Shown here in pieces: positions 53,121 through 63,538 of a DNA stretch of 64,000 bases. Source of the DNA: Candidatus Anammoxibacter sp. (lineage in GTDB: Bacteria > Planctomycetota > Brocadiia > Brocadiales > Anammoxibacteraceae); contig JAIQZQ010000066.1 in assembly GCA_021777105.1 (NCBI GenBank), positions 1 through 64,000 of the forward strand, given 5' to 3'. The position numbers and the translations under genes are program-made. The notes beneath the pieces are model-generated. The model worked only from the letters and a program-made list of their open reading frames with translations, had not been told where the DNA came from and did no database searches. The stretch's first letter is position 1. Every line of letters starts with the position of its first letter.

Positions 53121-54242
53121 TTATGGAACCTCCCCCATAATCTGCAAATACCTTGAAATCCCGTTTCTGGACACCAGCCCCACAATCTTGCCATTTTCAA
53201 CCACCATAACCCGCCCCCTGTTTTCAGCCATCATCAGTTCAAGGGCCTTCATAGCGTCCATATCAGGCGAAACAGTCCACTTTTCCCTATATTCATCCAA
53301 TATTTCAGCCACTTTTACGTCTTCCCAATCACGCTTATAAACATGTTTAACCTCTTTTAAAGTAACAATCCCTAAAAACGAGCTGTTTTCAAATACCGGG
53401 AAACCACCGTAAGCATATTTAAGAAAGTATTTATGAACCAGCTCATCAATTGTCATTGAAGGCGAAACAACTATAATCTCCCTGGCCATCACATCACTTA
53501 CCTTTATGCCCAATAGATTCTCCTGCAAATTTACATGCAGATAACTGCCGTGCGCGCTGGTATAGAGAAACCAGCCCACAATCATAATCCATATTCCGGA
53601 AAAGTTGCTTGTAAACAGCAAAAACAGGCCGATACACAGAAAACCAACGCCTGTTTTTTCCCCAACAATAGACGCTTGGCGGGTCGCGTAATGATAATCG
53701 TTCTTCAATTTCCATAAAATAGACCTTAAAATTCTGCCCCCGTCCATTGGAAAACCGGGAACCAGATTAAATATGCCAAGCACAAGGTTAACCTTTAACA
53801 GATATAAACATAGCGCCTGAAAACCAGGGCCAATGGGTTTGCTATATATAATGAGCAGTATAAAAGCCAAAAGGAAATTTGAGACCGGCCCGGCAATCGC
53901 CATCTTAAACTCAGCCCTCGGCGTAGGAGGCTCGCCCTTCATCTGCGCCACACCGCCGAATATAAAGAGAGTTATGCTTTTTATAGACATATTATGCCTG
54001 AGCGCCACATACGAGTGGGCAAGTTCATGAAAAACCACTGACGCAAATAGAAGAATCGCCGCGATTATCCCCTTAGTCCAGTAAGAATACGCCGGCAGAT
54101 CAGGCGCGACATGCGGAAAGTAGAAACTTGCCAACGACCACGTTATTAGACCAAACACTATAAGCCACGACACATGTATCTTGATTGGAATTCCCATCAC
54201 AGTGGCTATCTTCCACGAACCTTGAATTAATGAGTTTCTCAT
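53121..54242 (-). CDS. Site-2 protease family membrane metalloprotease with CBS pair
   Basis: 373 residues. HELAH (in VVFHELAHSYVALRHN, near residue 70) and VPGFPMDGGRILRS near 165-178 are the two zinc-binding motifs of the M50B group. Five or six hydrophobic helices surround them. Residues about 240-365 form two CBS domains (AREIIVVSPSMTIDELV and PDMDAMKALELMMAENRG), which sense adenine nucleotides. It cleaves membrane-bound substrates in regulated intramembrane proteolysis. GGAGGT is 6 bases before the ATG. Confidence 0.85.
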   Translation of the reverse strand: MRNSLIQGSWKIATVMGIPIKIHVSWLIVFGLITWSLASFYFPHVAPDLPAYSYWTKGIIAAILLFASVVFHELAHSYVALRHNMSIKSITLFIFGGVAQMKGEPPTPRAEFKMAIAGPVSNFLLAFILLIIYSKPIGPGFQALCLYLLKVNLVLGIFNLVPGFPMDGGRILRSILWKLKNDYHYATRQASIVGEKTGVGFLCIGLFLLFTSNFSGIWIMIVGWFLYTSAHGSYLHVNLQENLLGIKVSDVMAREIIVVSPSMTIDELVHKYFLKYAYGGFPVFENSSFLGIVTLKEVKHVYKRDWEDVKVAEILDEYREKWTVSPDMDAMKALELMMAENRGRVMVVENGKIVGLVSRNGISRYLQIMGEVP

Positions 54243-55027
54243 GCCGACACCTCCATTTAAATGATATTATTAAAGCTTACAACTATTGCAGCCCTTTAAA
54301 ATTAATTATATCGTGAAATTACGACAATTGCGTTAATGAGCGAAGCGCGGATTAATGGTAATTAGTTATCGGTGATCTGTGATCAGTAAAAGCATGAAAC
54401 GCGGATAACGCGGATTAAAAGCAAAGGCAAAAGCAACAAACCACGTATTAGGGAGCAAACAGGCAGGCCAAATGGACGATTTTCGCAATTTCCGGTCACT
54501 ATATGGCATGGCTGACAAAGCGCATCATATAGTATAGCAAATGATCAAATTTACCCAAGACTGTTTGCGCTCTGCTCTGAGTTTATGCTGAGTAATTACG
54601 AAACGCGCTTTTAGCCGGCAGCCGGCAAAACCTGCTATTATTTTATCTAACTCCGACAACCATAACAAGCCAATATACAAATTGCCTTGCAATTTTGTAT
54701 ATTTATAGATAAAACTACTGAAACTATCCAGGGTAAAAACCATTAAATTGTTTATTAAAACATGCCCCTCTAACAGATTTAAAAAGCGAAGCTGGGGCTT
54801 CTTGAATTCCCGGCTACCAAACTGGGGCTTGGTAGCCGGGAAGCATACGTTTTTGGTTTTATATTGATGGGCACGCTACGCTTAATCCATCTACAATCTG
54901 TGAAATCTGTGGTTTGTTTTGCTTTTTGTTTTTGATTTTTAATTTCGTGTCTTTTTGTGTATTTTCGTGGACATGCTCTTGTTTTTTTAATTTAAAATCT
55001 AAAATTCAAAATTCCCAACTTTCTATC
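54243..55027. other. Intergenic region with a perfect hairpin
   Basis: 54807-54820 (TTCCCGGCTACCAA) pairs perfectly with 54829-54842 across an 8-base loop. No gene is supported in the remaining 740 bases. Confidence 0.6.
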
Positions 55028-57901
55028 ATGTTGCCACCTAATATTCAAACATTCTATAACTCGCTCATTGAATTCATCCCGCAAGACCGCCTTATCAGCG
55101 ACATTGCTGGAACATTCGCTTATGGAACCGACGCCAGTTTTTACAGGTTGACTCCTCAACTGGTGGCCAAGGTAGAGACAGAGGCTGAGGTTGCCCGGTT
55201 ATTAGAGCTTGCAAACAGTCAAAAAATTCCTTTAACATTCAGGGCGGCGGGCACTAGTTTGTGCGGGCAGTCAGCATCTAATTCCGTGCTGGTTTTGCTT
55301 GGCAATGGTTCTTATCACCCTACCCTACCCCCTCTAATCAATGAAGTGAAAATTAAAGACCGCCAGGGGTGTCGTGTTTTGGACAACGGCAAGCGCGTCT
55401 ATCTTGAGCCTACAATTACCGGTGGACGGGCAAACAAATTATTAGCGCCATACGGAAGAAGGCTTGGGCCGGATCCGGCGTCAATAAATTCCGCCACAAT
55501 CGGCGGCATTACGGCGAACAACTCAGGGGGTATGTGTTGCGGCGCGTTTCATACAAGCTATCACACAATTGATTCCATGCGAATCGTCTTTGCGGGCGGC
55601 GCGGTACTTGATCTATCCGATGAGGCAAGCAAAATGGAGTTTGCTAAAATCCATAAGGATGTTCTTGACAAAATTCAGACCCTTTCAAAAGAGGCAAAGG
55701 CTAATACCGCGCTGGCTGAAAAGATCAGACGGAAATATAAAATAAAGAACACTACTGGATACAGCCTGAATGCCTTGATTGATTTTGACGACCCGTTTGA
55801 CATTATCCTGCATTTAATTGTGGGCTCTGAGGGGACGCTTGGTTTTATATCTTCGGTTATCTACAACACTGTTCACGATTATAAATTAAACGCAGCTTCG
55901 CTGCTGCTTTTTCCGGATATTGAAAACGCGTGCCTGGCCGTGCAAAAGATGGTATCAACCCCGGCTCATGCGGTTGAGATGTTGGATCGGGCGTCGTTGC
56001 GAGCGGTTGAGGATTTTGATAATGTGCCTTCCATGCTAAAAGAGTTGCCTGACGGAGCCGCAGGGCTGCTGGTTGAAACGCGAACTGACTCGCCTGACGC
56101 GCTAAATGAAAATATTAAAAATATAACTGATTCAATCAATTCCATGTCTGTTTTATATCCCATTCAATTTTTTACAGATACGAAAAATTGTGAAACTTTG
56201 TGGAACATGCGCAAGGGGCTGTTTCCGGCGGTTGGGGCCATGAGGGAAGCGCGGACAACTATAATGATAGAGGATATCGCGGTTCCGATAAACGATCTGG
56301 CAAAGGCGACTCTTGATTTGCAGGCTCTGTTTAAAAAGCATGGATATGATCAGACGATCATACTGGGGCACGCATTGGCGGGCAACCTCCATTTTTTGTT
56401 TCCGCAGAATTTTGAGGATGAGAAAGAGGTAAAAAGATATGAGAACTTTATGGATGATTTGTGCCAAATGGTTGTCAACAAATATGATGGTTCTTTGAAA
56501 TCTGAACACGGGACCGGAGTGAACATGGCGCCGTTTGTTGAGTTTGAGTGGGGTGAAGAGGCTTATGATTTAATGAAGCGGATAAAGGACATTTTTGACC
56601 CAAACAGTATCCTGAATCCCGGGGTGATATTAAACAACGACAGATCTATCCATTTAAAAAATCTGAAACCATTTCCCGTTACCAACGAAGTTATTGACAA
56701 GTGCATAGAGTGCGGGTATTGCGAAATCAATTGCGCGTCAAGAAATTTGACGCTGACTCCCCGTCAACGCATAGCGCTTTGGCGCGAAATAACTATGCTC
56801 AGGCAGTCAAATGATGACAATGCGCGGTTGGCGGCATTGGAAAAATCATTTAAATATTACGGTGAGGAGACTTGCGCGGCTGACGGGCTTTGCGCCACAA
56901 GTTGCCCGGTTAAGATTGACACGGGAGTTCTTGTAAAAAACATTCGCAACTCAGGCATTTCAGATTTCCGGCATAAAGCGGCTTCATTAATAGGCGCCAA
57001 TTTCCATTCGGCAACTATGGCGGCGCGTTTAATGTTGGGAACCGCGGATTTGATACACTCTGTTTTTGGCGCTCGATTAATGAAAAGCGCAACAAACCTG
57101 GCGCGCAGCATATCAGGCAATATAATCCCGCGCTGGAATTCCGAATTTCCGCGCCCGGCATCCATGATAGCCCCCCCTACTTCCAATAACAGACATGGGG
57201 ATAAGGTTGTATACTACCCTTCATGCCTTGCGCGTATAATGGGGCCGGCAAAAAGCGCAAAACAAGAGTTAGGGACGCCTGATACCGTTATGTCAACTCT
57301 AACCAAAGCGGGATATGAAATAGTTCTGCCCGGCAATCTTGAAGAACTTTGCTGCGGCAAGGCTTTTGAAAGCAAGGGATATTTTAAGGCGGCTGAAAAC
57401 AAGTCCAAACAACTTGAAGCCGCGCTGCTTGAGGCGTCAAACAATGGGGAATATCCAATTCTGTGTGAAACAAGTCCATGTTGGCTTTTTATGACGGAAA
57501 ATTTCAAACCCGGTTTAAAGTTGTATGAGCCCATTGGGTTTATAAAGGAGTATATAATTAATCGTATTACATTAAAGAAACTGAATAAAAAAGTGGCGGT
57601 GCATCCAACGTGCAGCGCAAGGAAAATGGGATTGGCTGAATCTTTGGTTGAGGTGGCAAGTTTATGCGCGGATGAGGTTGTTTGTATTGACGAAATTGGT
57701 TGTTGCGGTTTTGCGGGTGATAAGGGATTCTTCAGGCCGGAATTAAACGAATCGGCATTAGCTGATTTGAAATCGCTTCTACCGAAAGATTGCAGCGAGG
57801 GTTATTCAACCAGCCGGGCATGCGAAATTGGGCTTTCCGAGCATGGGGAGATACCGTATCAATCGATCTTCCACCTTGTTGATGAAGCTGCGGATGCTTG
57901 A
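55028..57901 (+). CDS. FAD-linked oxidase fused to Fe-S oxidoreductase (GlcD/GlpC-type)
   Basis: 957 residues from ATG 55028; an earlier start (54914) would add a hydrophobic stretch with no ribosome site. The N-terminus is an FAD_binding_4 domain (FRAAGTSLCGQSAS, SINSATIGGITANNSGG), then the FAD-oxidase C-terminal domain with HALAGNLHFLFP. Fe-S clusters follow: CIECGYCEINC and CAADGLCATSCPV. Two Cys-rich CCG-type modules close the protein (ELCCGKAFES and IDEIGCCGFAGDKGFF). This order is typical of D-lactate/glycolate/D-2-hydroxyglutarate dehydrogenases that pass electrons to quinone. Substrate unknown. Confidence 0.85.
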   Translation: MLPPNIQTFYNSLIEFIPQDRLISDIAGTFAYGTDASFYRLTPQLVAKVETEAEVARLLELANSQKIPLTFRAAGTSLCGQSASNSVLVLLGNGSYHPTLPPLINEVKIKDRQGCRVLDNGKRVYLEPTITGGRANKLLAPYGRRLGPDPASINSATIGGITANNSGGMCCGAFHTSYHTIDSMRIVFAGGAVLDLSDEASKMEFAKIHKDVLDKIQTLSKEAKANTALAEKIRRKYKIKNTTGYSLNALIDFDDPFDIILHLIVGSEGTLGFISSVIYNTVHDYKLNAASLLLFPDIENACLAVQKMVSTPAHAVEMLDRASLRAVEDFDNVPSMLKELPDGAAGLLVETRTDSPDALNENIKNITDSINSMSVLYPIQFFTDTKNCETLWNMRKGLFPAVGAMREARTTIMIEDIAVPINDLAKATLDLQALFKKHGYDQTIILGHALAGNLHFLFPQNFEDEKEVKRYENFMDDLCQMVVNKYDGSLKSEHGTGVNMAPFVEFEWGEEAYDLMKRIKDIFDPNSILNPGVILNNDRSIHLKNLKPFPVTNEVIDKCIECGYCEINCASRNLTLTPRQRIALWREITMLRQSNDDNARLAALEKSFKYYGEETCAADGLCATSCPVKIDTGVLVKNIRNSGISDFRHKAASLIGANFHSATMAARLMLGTADLIHSVFGARLMKSATNLARSISGNIIPRWNSEFPRPASMIAPPTSNNRHGDKVVYYPSCLARIMGPAKSAKQELGTPDTVMSTLTKAGYEIVLPGNLEELCCGKAFESKGYFKAAENKSKQLEAALLEASNNGEYPILCETSPCWLFMTENFKPGLKLYEPIGFIKEYIINRITLKKLNKKVAVHPTCSARKMGLAESLVEVASLCADEVVCIDEIGCCGFAGDKGFFRPELNESALADLKSLLPKDCSEGYSTSRACEIGLSEHGEIPYQSIFHLVDEAADA

Positions 57902-57937
57902 TGCTTGATGCTTGATACTGGATACTGGATACTGGCA
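57895..57937 (+). repeat. Short tandem repeat
   Basis: GATGCTT, then ATACTGG units, occur in tandem at the end of the oxidoreductase gene and just after its stop. Confidence 0.7.
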
Positions 57938-58048
57938 GCCGGCTGCGCGGCTGATTTAGCCATAGCTTTACCATTCGGGGCTACATTGACCATATCTTAT
58001 TATTGTTGAAAAATACATATTGACACGCACAATTGTACAAGTTAGTAT

Positions 58049-58104
58049 TAATTCGATGAACATTGTCATTGATACCTAATTCGATGAACATTGTCATTGA
58101 TACC
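58049..58104 (+). repeat. 28-bp tandem duplication at the toxin start
   Basis: TAATTCGATGAACATTGTCA plus 8 bases is repeated exactly twice. The first copy yields a 7-codon frame (MNIVIDT) ending in TAA; the second continues into the PIN toxin. 28 is not a multiple of three, so the first ATG is now a decoy. Confidence 0.9.
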
Positions 58105-58482
58105 TCAGCAATCATAGCCGTTATTGCAAATGAACCTGAAAAAAGGAGACTTATAAAGTTAACAAGCGGTTTTGACTTAATCGCGCCTAAGTCTGTTTAT
58201 TGGGAGATTGGCAATGCTTTTTCTGCTATGTTCAAAAAAAAGCAAGCGAATTTGGAACAAGCAAAAGAAGCTATAAATATTTTTCAGACAATCCCAATAC
58301 GTTTCTTAGGCATTGAGCTAATAGAGGCAATAGAACTTTCTAATACATATAATATTTATGCGTATGATGCATATATTATTTCATGCGCATTAAAACACAA
58401 ATGTCCTTTGATTTCACTTGATCGGAAGTTGATGGATGTAGCAAAACAAGCTAAAGTGAAAATAGTGGAGGTACAACCATGA
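58084..58482 (+). CDS. PIN-domain toxin (VapC-like)
   Basis: 132 residues from ATG 58084. D6 in IVIDTSAIIAV, Glu in VYWEIGNAF near residue 44, Asp in AYDAYIIS near 98 and Asp in SLDRKLM near 117 complete the PIN active site. The downstream antitoxin start overlaps its stop by four bases, giving a toxin-first order, the reverse of most VapBC pairs. Confidence 0.85.
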   Translation: MNIVIDTSAIIAVIANEPEKRRLIKLTSGFDLIAPKSVYWEIGNAFSAMFKKKQANLEQAKEAINIFQTIPIRFLGIELIEAIELSNTYNIYAYDAYIISCALKHKCPLISLDRKLMDVAKQAKVKIVEVQP

Positions 58483-58700
58483 ACGTTTATACTTTTTCAG
58501 AAGCAAGGCAAGGATTAGCGTCTATTTTGGAACGCGCAAGAAAAGACGGGGAAGTCCAAATTAGGCGTAGAGACGGTCAAACATTTGCGCTAAAGCCCAT
58601 TAAAAACAAAAAAGCGCCTTTAGATGTGGCGGGAGTTGATTTGAACTTATCCTCTGACGATATTGTTGACATAGTACGTGACATGCGCGAAAGGTCATAA
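58479..58700 (+). CDS. Phd/YefM-type antitoxin
   Basis: 73 residues: VYTFSEARQGLASILERARK and VQIRRRDGQTFALKPI form a Phd-like domain, then a toxin-binding tail with LSSDDIVDIVRDMRERS. Coupled by ATGA to the upstream toxin gene. No other antitoxin lies nearby. Confidence 0.8.
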   Translation: MNVYTFSEARQGLASILERARKDGEVQIRRRDGQTFALKPIKNKKAPLDVAGVDLNLSSDDIVDIVRDMRERS

Positions 58701-58749
58701 TTTAAGGAAGGCTAAAGCCAACCCACAATTGCGCAACTGACAAGTGTGC

Positions 58750-58886
58750 GGCATCCAGCATCCAGCATCCAGCATCCAGCATCCAGCATCCAGCATCCAG
58801 CATCCAGCATCCAGCGCCGGCATCCAGCATCCAGCGCCGGCATCCAGCGCCGGCATCCAGCATCCAGCGCCGGCATCCGGCAGCCG
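58750..58886 (+). repeat. CATCCAG heptamer repeat
   Basis: CATCCAG is repeated about 16 times, with GCCGG inserted between some units. It lies between the antitoxin and the end of the leucyl-tRNA synthetase gene. Confidence 0.9.
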
Positions 58887-58889
58887 GCA

Positions 58890-61394
58890 TCATTTCGCAA
58901 CAATATTAATCAGTTTCTTCGGCACAACAACCACCTTTATCACGTTCTTGCCTTCAAGGAACTCTTTGATCTTTGGCTCTTCTACGGCTTCTTTTTTGAG
59001 GTCTTCTACATTTGCGTCAATTGCTACGGTTATGCGCCCCCTTAGCTTGCCGTTAACCTGAATTGGGATTTCTATTTCATTGACTTCAATTGCTTTTTCA
59101 TTATAAACCGGCCATTGCTCGGCAAATACGCTTGGGGCGTTGCCTATTATTTCCCACAACTCTTCGCAAATATGCGGCACCATTGGGGCGAGCAGGACGA
59201 TTGTTGATTCAACGCATTCGCGGAACACGTTAAAGCGGAGCAGGCTTTTGTCGTCGCTAATTTTTTCAGGGATATTGTAAGGTTCGACTTCATTTAGCAA
59301 CTCCATTACCGAGGCGATGGCGGTGTTAAAATGCCATGAGCCTTCAATGTCCGACGTGATCTTTTTAATTGTTGAGTGGGTTTTTCTGTACAGAGATCTG
59401 GAGTCCTCTTCAAGCTTGTCAATATCAATATCAACTCTATCCGCCTTTTTAAACATAGGTTCATGTTTTACGACGATGGCCCATAGTCGGTTAAGGAATC
59501 TGTATGCGCCTATGACCCCCCTATCGTTCCATTCGGCGTCGCGTTGAGGCGGGCTGATAAACAGGGTATATAGTCTTTGAGTATCCGCTCCGTACTTCTC
59601 TATCAACTCATCCGGGCTGACAACGTTGCCTTTTGATTTTGACATCTTTGCGCCGTCTTTAACAATCATGCCTTGTGTAAAGAGATTCTTAAACGGCTCT
59701 TTAAAATTTATGACCTTGATATCGCAAAGCGCTTTTGTGATGAATCTGGAATAGAGCAGATGCAGGATTGCGTGCTCAATGCCGCCGATGTATTGATCGA
59801 CCGGCAACCAGTGGTTGACTTTGTCGGTATCAAAAATGCGGTCGGAATCATTTGGAGAGAGGTAGCGCATAAAGTACCAGCTTGAGTCAACGAAAGTGTC
59901 CATGGTATCGGTCTCTCTTGTCGCGGGATCGCCGCATGTTGGGCAGGTTGTGTTCACAAAATCGTCAACTTCGGCAAGGGGGCTTTTGCCGCGCGGTTTA
60001 AACTCAACTTTTTCAGGCAGCACAACCGGCAGGTCTTTTTCAGGCACGGGCACAATGCCGCATTTGTCGCAATATATCATTGGAATGGGCGCGCCCCAAT
60101 AACGTTGCCTTGAGATGAGCCAATCGCGCAACCTGTAGTTAATACTGCCGCCGCCCATCCCTTTCTCTTTAAAAAACTTTATGAATTCAGGTATGGCCTT
60201 GCGGTTGTTCATGCCGTCGAATTGGCCTGAGTTGACCTGAACGCCGTTATCAACATAAGCTTTGTCCATTTGCGCGGGGTCTAGGGTTTCGCCTTCAGGC
60301 TGAATCACAATCTTTATAGGGAGACCGTACTTTTTTGCGAACTCAAAATCCCTTTGATCATGCGCAGGCACAGCCATAACCGCGCCTGTTCCATACTCCA
60401 TTAAGGCGTAGTTAGCAACCCACAGGGGAACTTTTTCATTATTAACGGGATTTATCACATATTTGCCGGTAAAGACGCCCTCTTTTTCAGCCCCTTCATC
60501 CGTTCGCTCAATCCTGTCCTGATTTATTGCCTTTTGCTGAAACTCAAAAACAGGCTTTTCATGCTCGGTTCCCGCCACAAGCTCTTTAATTAAAGTGTGC
60601 TCAGGCGCAAGGGACATGTATGTGACGCCGTAAATTGTGTCCGGTCTTGTTGTAAAACACGCCACAACTTCATCGCTGCCTTCAAGTTTAAAGTCGATAC
60701 GCGCGCCCTCGCTGCGGCCAATCCAGTTGGCCTGCATGGTTTTAACCTTTTCAGGCCAGCCGTCAAGCAGGCTCAGGTCGTTTAACAATATTTCAGAGTA
60801 TTTGCTTATCTTAAAAAACCACTGCTCAAGCTCCCTTTGATTAACAACCGAATCGCACCGCTCGCACGCGTTGTCAACCACCTGCTCGTTCGCAAGCACG
60901 GTCGCGCATGATGGGCACCAGTTTACCGGCGATTTCTTTTTATACGCCAGTCCGTTTTCATACAGTTTTTGAAAAATCCATTGCGTCCATTTATAGTAAT
61001 CCTCCTTGCATGATGTGACTTCGCGATCCCAATCATACCCCACGCCCCATCTCTCAAGCTGTTTGCGCATGACTTTAATGTTATTTGCCGTGGAAATCGA
61101 TGGATGTATCCCACCCTTAATGGCCGCGTTCTCAGCCGGCAAGCCGAAAGCGTCCCAACCAATGGGCGATAGCACATTGTAGCCCTTCATAATTTTATAA
61201 CGGGCGACAACGTCGCCGATTATATAATTGCGACCGTGCCCCACATGCAATGTGCCTGATGGATATGGAAACATAACAAGGCAATAGAACTTCTCCTTAT
61301 CGCAATTTTCATCCATCCTGAACAGCCCTGCGCCGTCCCAAAACTCCTGCCATTTCGGCTCAATATCCTTAAAATTGTATTCCCTGATTGACAT
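58890..61394 (-). CDS. leuS: Leucyl-tRNA synthetase
   Basis: 834 residues from ATG 61394 (AGGAG 7 bases ahead); the longer frame upstream is a REP-type sequence. PYPSG-x-LHVGHGRNY carries the HIGH motif, KMSKS is in AKMSKSKGNVV, and the editing domain has CFTTRPDTIYGVTYMSLAPEH. It charges tRNA-Leu in the cytoplasm. A usual-length bacterial LeuRS. Confidence 0.97.
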   Translation of the reverse strand: MSIREYNFKDIEPKWQEFWDGAGLFRMDENCDKEKFYCLVMFPYPSGTLHVGHGRNYIIGDVVARYKIMKGYNVLSPIGWDAFGLPAENAAIKGGIHPSISTANNIKVMRKQLERWGVGYDWDREVTSCKEDYYKWTQWIFQKLYENGLAYKKKSPVNWCPSCATVLANEQVVDNACERCDSVVNQRELEQWFFKISKYSEILLNDLSLLDGWPEKVKTMQANWIGRSEGARIDFKLEGSDEVVACFTTRPDTIYGVTYMSLAPEHTLIKELVAGTEHEKPVFEFQQKAINQDRIERTDEGAEKEGVFTGKYVINPVNNEKVPLWVANYALMEYGTGAVMAVPAHDQRDFEFAKKYGLPIKIVIQPEGETLDPAQMDKAYVDNGVQVNSGQFDGMNNRKAIPEFIKFFKEKGMGGGSINYRLRDWLISRQRYWGAPIPMIYCDKCGIVPVPEKDLPVVLPEKVEFKPRGKSPLAEVDDFVNTTCPTCGDPATRETDTMDTFVDSSWYFMRYLSPNDSDRIFDTDKVNHWLPVDQYIGGIEHAILHLLYSRFITKALCDIKVINFKEPFKNLFTQGMIVKDGAKMSKSKGNVVSPDELIEKYGADTQRLYTLFISPPQRDAEWNDRGVIGAYRFLNRLWAIVVKHEPMFKKADRVDIDIDKLEEDSRSLYRKTHSTIKKITSDIEGSWHFNTAIASVMELLNEVEPYNIPEKISDDKSLLRFNVFRECVESTIVLLAPMVPHICEELWEIIGNAPSVFAEQWPVYNEKAIEVNEIEIPIQVNGKLRGRITVAIDANVEDLKKEAVEEPKIKEFLEGKNVIKVVVVPKKLINIVAK

Positions 61395-61938
61395 CGTTAA
61401 CTCCTGAAACCGGACAAGCCGGGTAAAATAAAAAATAAAAAGGCAAACCACGGATTTGTAGGTTGGGTAGAGCATAGCGAAACCCAACATCAAATTAAAA
61501 AAGCAAAAGCGAGTTAACCGTTAATCCGCGCGAATTTAACTGCAAAAATGCTAATAGCTAGTTGCCGGTAAAAGGGATAGATTATATCACAACGATTTGG
61601 GGTTTTAAATAAAAATAGGGCAATTATGGAGGGTGAATGCATCAAAAATGAAGTGTAAGCAAAACTAAAGCCCATTGGAATAGAAGGATCAATACGCAGC
61701 AATTAAAATTATTTTTAAATTACGCCTTCAGTGGACGCAGGCTGGAGCAATCTTGCAGATTGCTTCAAATGTTTCTTTTAACCATTAAGCTTTTATTGGC
61801 ATCGTTATGCTTTGCGCGATCTAATAGCTTGGTTTAAACGTGTGGAGGCAGTCTACAAGACGGCTCCATCAATAGTATAAAAGTATTGCCCATTTATTTA
61901 TGAGCAAGCCCGTTAGTTCGGTTTAACCATCTTAACTG
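61395..61938. other. Intergenic region with REP and MITE copies
   Basis: 61458-61490 is a reverse half-copy of the REP seen at 34615 and 35648. 61740-61869 is the MITE copy 2. No gene supported. Confidence 0.6.
61740..61869. mobile_element. MITE/REPIN-like element, copy 2 (reverse)
   Basis: The reverse complement of this element aligns along its whole length with 22624-22756: outer inverted repeats (GCTGGAGCAATCTTGCAGA and the partner CTACAAGACGGCTCCA) and much of the core. Confidence 0.7.
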
Positions 61939-63528
61939 TCACACAAACACTCTCATTAACTTATCAAAAAAAGCTTTATCTTTCTCACCTAGATAAGACT
62001 TAAGATTTTCGTCCGAATTCATCAAGACGGCAATTTCGGATACCATACCCTTCTGGTAATAAACTTTCAAAGCAGGTATTTTCCAATCCCGATTATCTGC
62101 AATATCTTTAGAGTAATTATTAATTAATTTTAAGGCATTATCATAACTTTCAATTTGTATACATAAATCAAGAGCGAATGTTAGAGCTTCCGGATCGCAC
62201 TTTCTATCTGCCTTTTCTAAAACCGATATACAATGCTTTAAAGCCTGATCATATTTCATTTTATCGTTATAAACTTCTGCCAATTTCAGCTCAACATCAC
62301 CACAATCTTTAGGGTATCGCCTCACATACTCCTCAGCAATCTGACATATTGTATCGTAAATGATGCCAAACGGGCTCACTATACTTGTAAAGAACTCAAT
62401 GAAATTACCATATGTCCTATCGCTAAAGTTATTTGACAACTCCCATAATTTGCAAAATAATAGACATTTTTCATCTTGATTTTTGTTGCGTAGAAAATAG
62501 AAATCAACAATTTTTTCAAAAGATCTAGGGTGCGGATAATTTAAGGCAAGCGTCTCTAACTGATACTCGACATAATGAGGCTCTTCAAGCATTTCCTTTG
62601 AAGAAACCATACGATCAGCAACAGAGTCAATCTTATCTTCAAAGACTTTGGAAGGAATCATCTTTGCAAACAGTTTTAAATAATCACTTACCAAAGATTT
62701 ATCTATAAAGTCTTCCTGATTCATCCTCAAAGACTCGGAAAGTTCAAGCTCCCTGTCCGAATGTAGAACCGCAATATCTTCTATATTCAATTGCTCTTCA
62801 AGGTTTTCAGTGTTTTCATCCAGAAAGTCTTTAACACTTTTAATAATAGATTGCTCAACTTCTGCTTCAGCATCGCTATCAGGCAAAGGAATTCGTGTAA
62901 GCGCAAAGTTAACTTCGACTGCTTTTTGTGTTTTTAAACGCGCCGTTTTTTGGATGCCACGCAGGATTTGCCTTGCGCCTTCAATGTTTTCGCGATTATT
63001 AACAATCAGGAACACAACCCTGTCAGGCAATATAGAGGTGCATACACCGCTCATTTCAGTGACGCCGGTGCGTGAATCAATCAGGAGATAGTCAGGTTTT
63101 AATGTTTCCTCGATTTTTTCCTTTAGCTCCAGAAAAAACGGAATCCCATCGCCGCCCTCCTTATAAAACAAATCGTGCCAATCAATTGCCGCCAATTTTT
63201 TCCAATACCCAGCGGACAGAATATTGCCGGCCGGTATCAATTGTATGTTGCCCTGATTTTCAGGCAAGTTGGCCGCATCCATAACTATTCCGTTAAATGA
63301 GTCAGGAGCTTTCCCGGTGGATGTAAATTCATGTATATAATCAACGATGCCTTCCTTGACCGGCGCGGGAAAGAATTCGGTTAATTTATATTGAACGCCG
63401 GGCGCTTCGAGATCAAAATCCAGGATGCATACTTTCTGCTCAAACCTTGACAAATATACAGCGATATTGGCCAGGGCCAGCGTGCGGCCTACCCCACCTT
63501 TGTAAGAATAAAACGTAATGGTTTCCAT
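61939..63528 (-). CDS. KGGVGR-type P-loop ATPase with TPR-like tail
   Basis: 529 residues. FYSYKGGVGRTLALANIAVY near 6-25 is the Walker A with R in place of the K-T/S pattern typical of ParA/MinD. ILDFDLEAPG near 35-44 is the A' motif. LLIDSRTGVTEMSG is Walker B. Proteins of this KGGVGR variant class are known from bacterial conflict and signalling loci and differ from chromosome-partition ParA. Residues about 300-529 are helical, TPR-like. The gene is 10 bases after its upstream partner, likely one transcript. Confidence 0.8.
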   Translation of the reverse strand: METITFYSYKGGVGRTLALANIAVYLSRFEQKVCILDFDLEAPGVQYKLTEFFPAPVKEGIVDYIHEFTSTGKAPDSFNGIVMDAANLPENQGNIQLIPAGNILSAGYWKKLAAIDWHDLFYKEGGDGIPFFLELKEKIEETLKPDYLLIDSRTGVTEMSGVCTSILPDRVVFLIVNNRENIEGARQILRGIQKTARLKTQKAVEVNFALTRIPLPDSDAEAEVEQSIIKSVKDFLDENTENLEEQLNIEDIAVLHSDRELELSESLRMNQEDFIDKSLVSDYLKLFAKMIPSKVFEDKIDSVADRMVSSKEMLEEPHYVEYQLETLALNYPHPRSFEKIVDFYFLRNKNQDEKCLLFCKLWELSNNFSDRTYGNFIEFFTSIVSPFGIIYDTICQIAEEYVRRYPKDCGDVELKLAEVYNDKMKYDQALKHCISVLEKADRKCDPEALTFALDLCIQIESYDNALKLINNYSKDIADNRDWKIPALKVYYQKGMVSEIAVLMNSDENLKSYLGEKDKAFFDKLMRVFV

Positions 63529-63538
63529 AGTAGTTCTC

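Noticed and set aside
58744..59061. Frames over the CATCCAG repeat and the end of leuS
   Set aside because: The heptamer repeat is read in several frames, and the rest is antisense to leuS.
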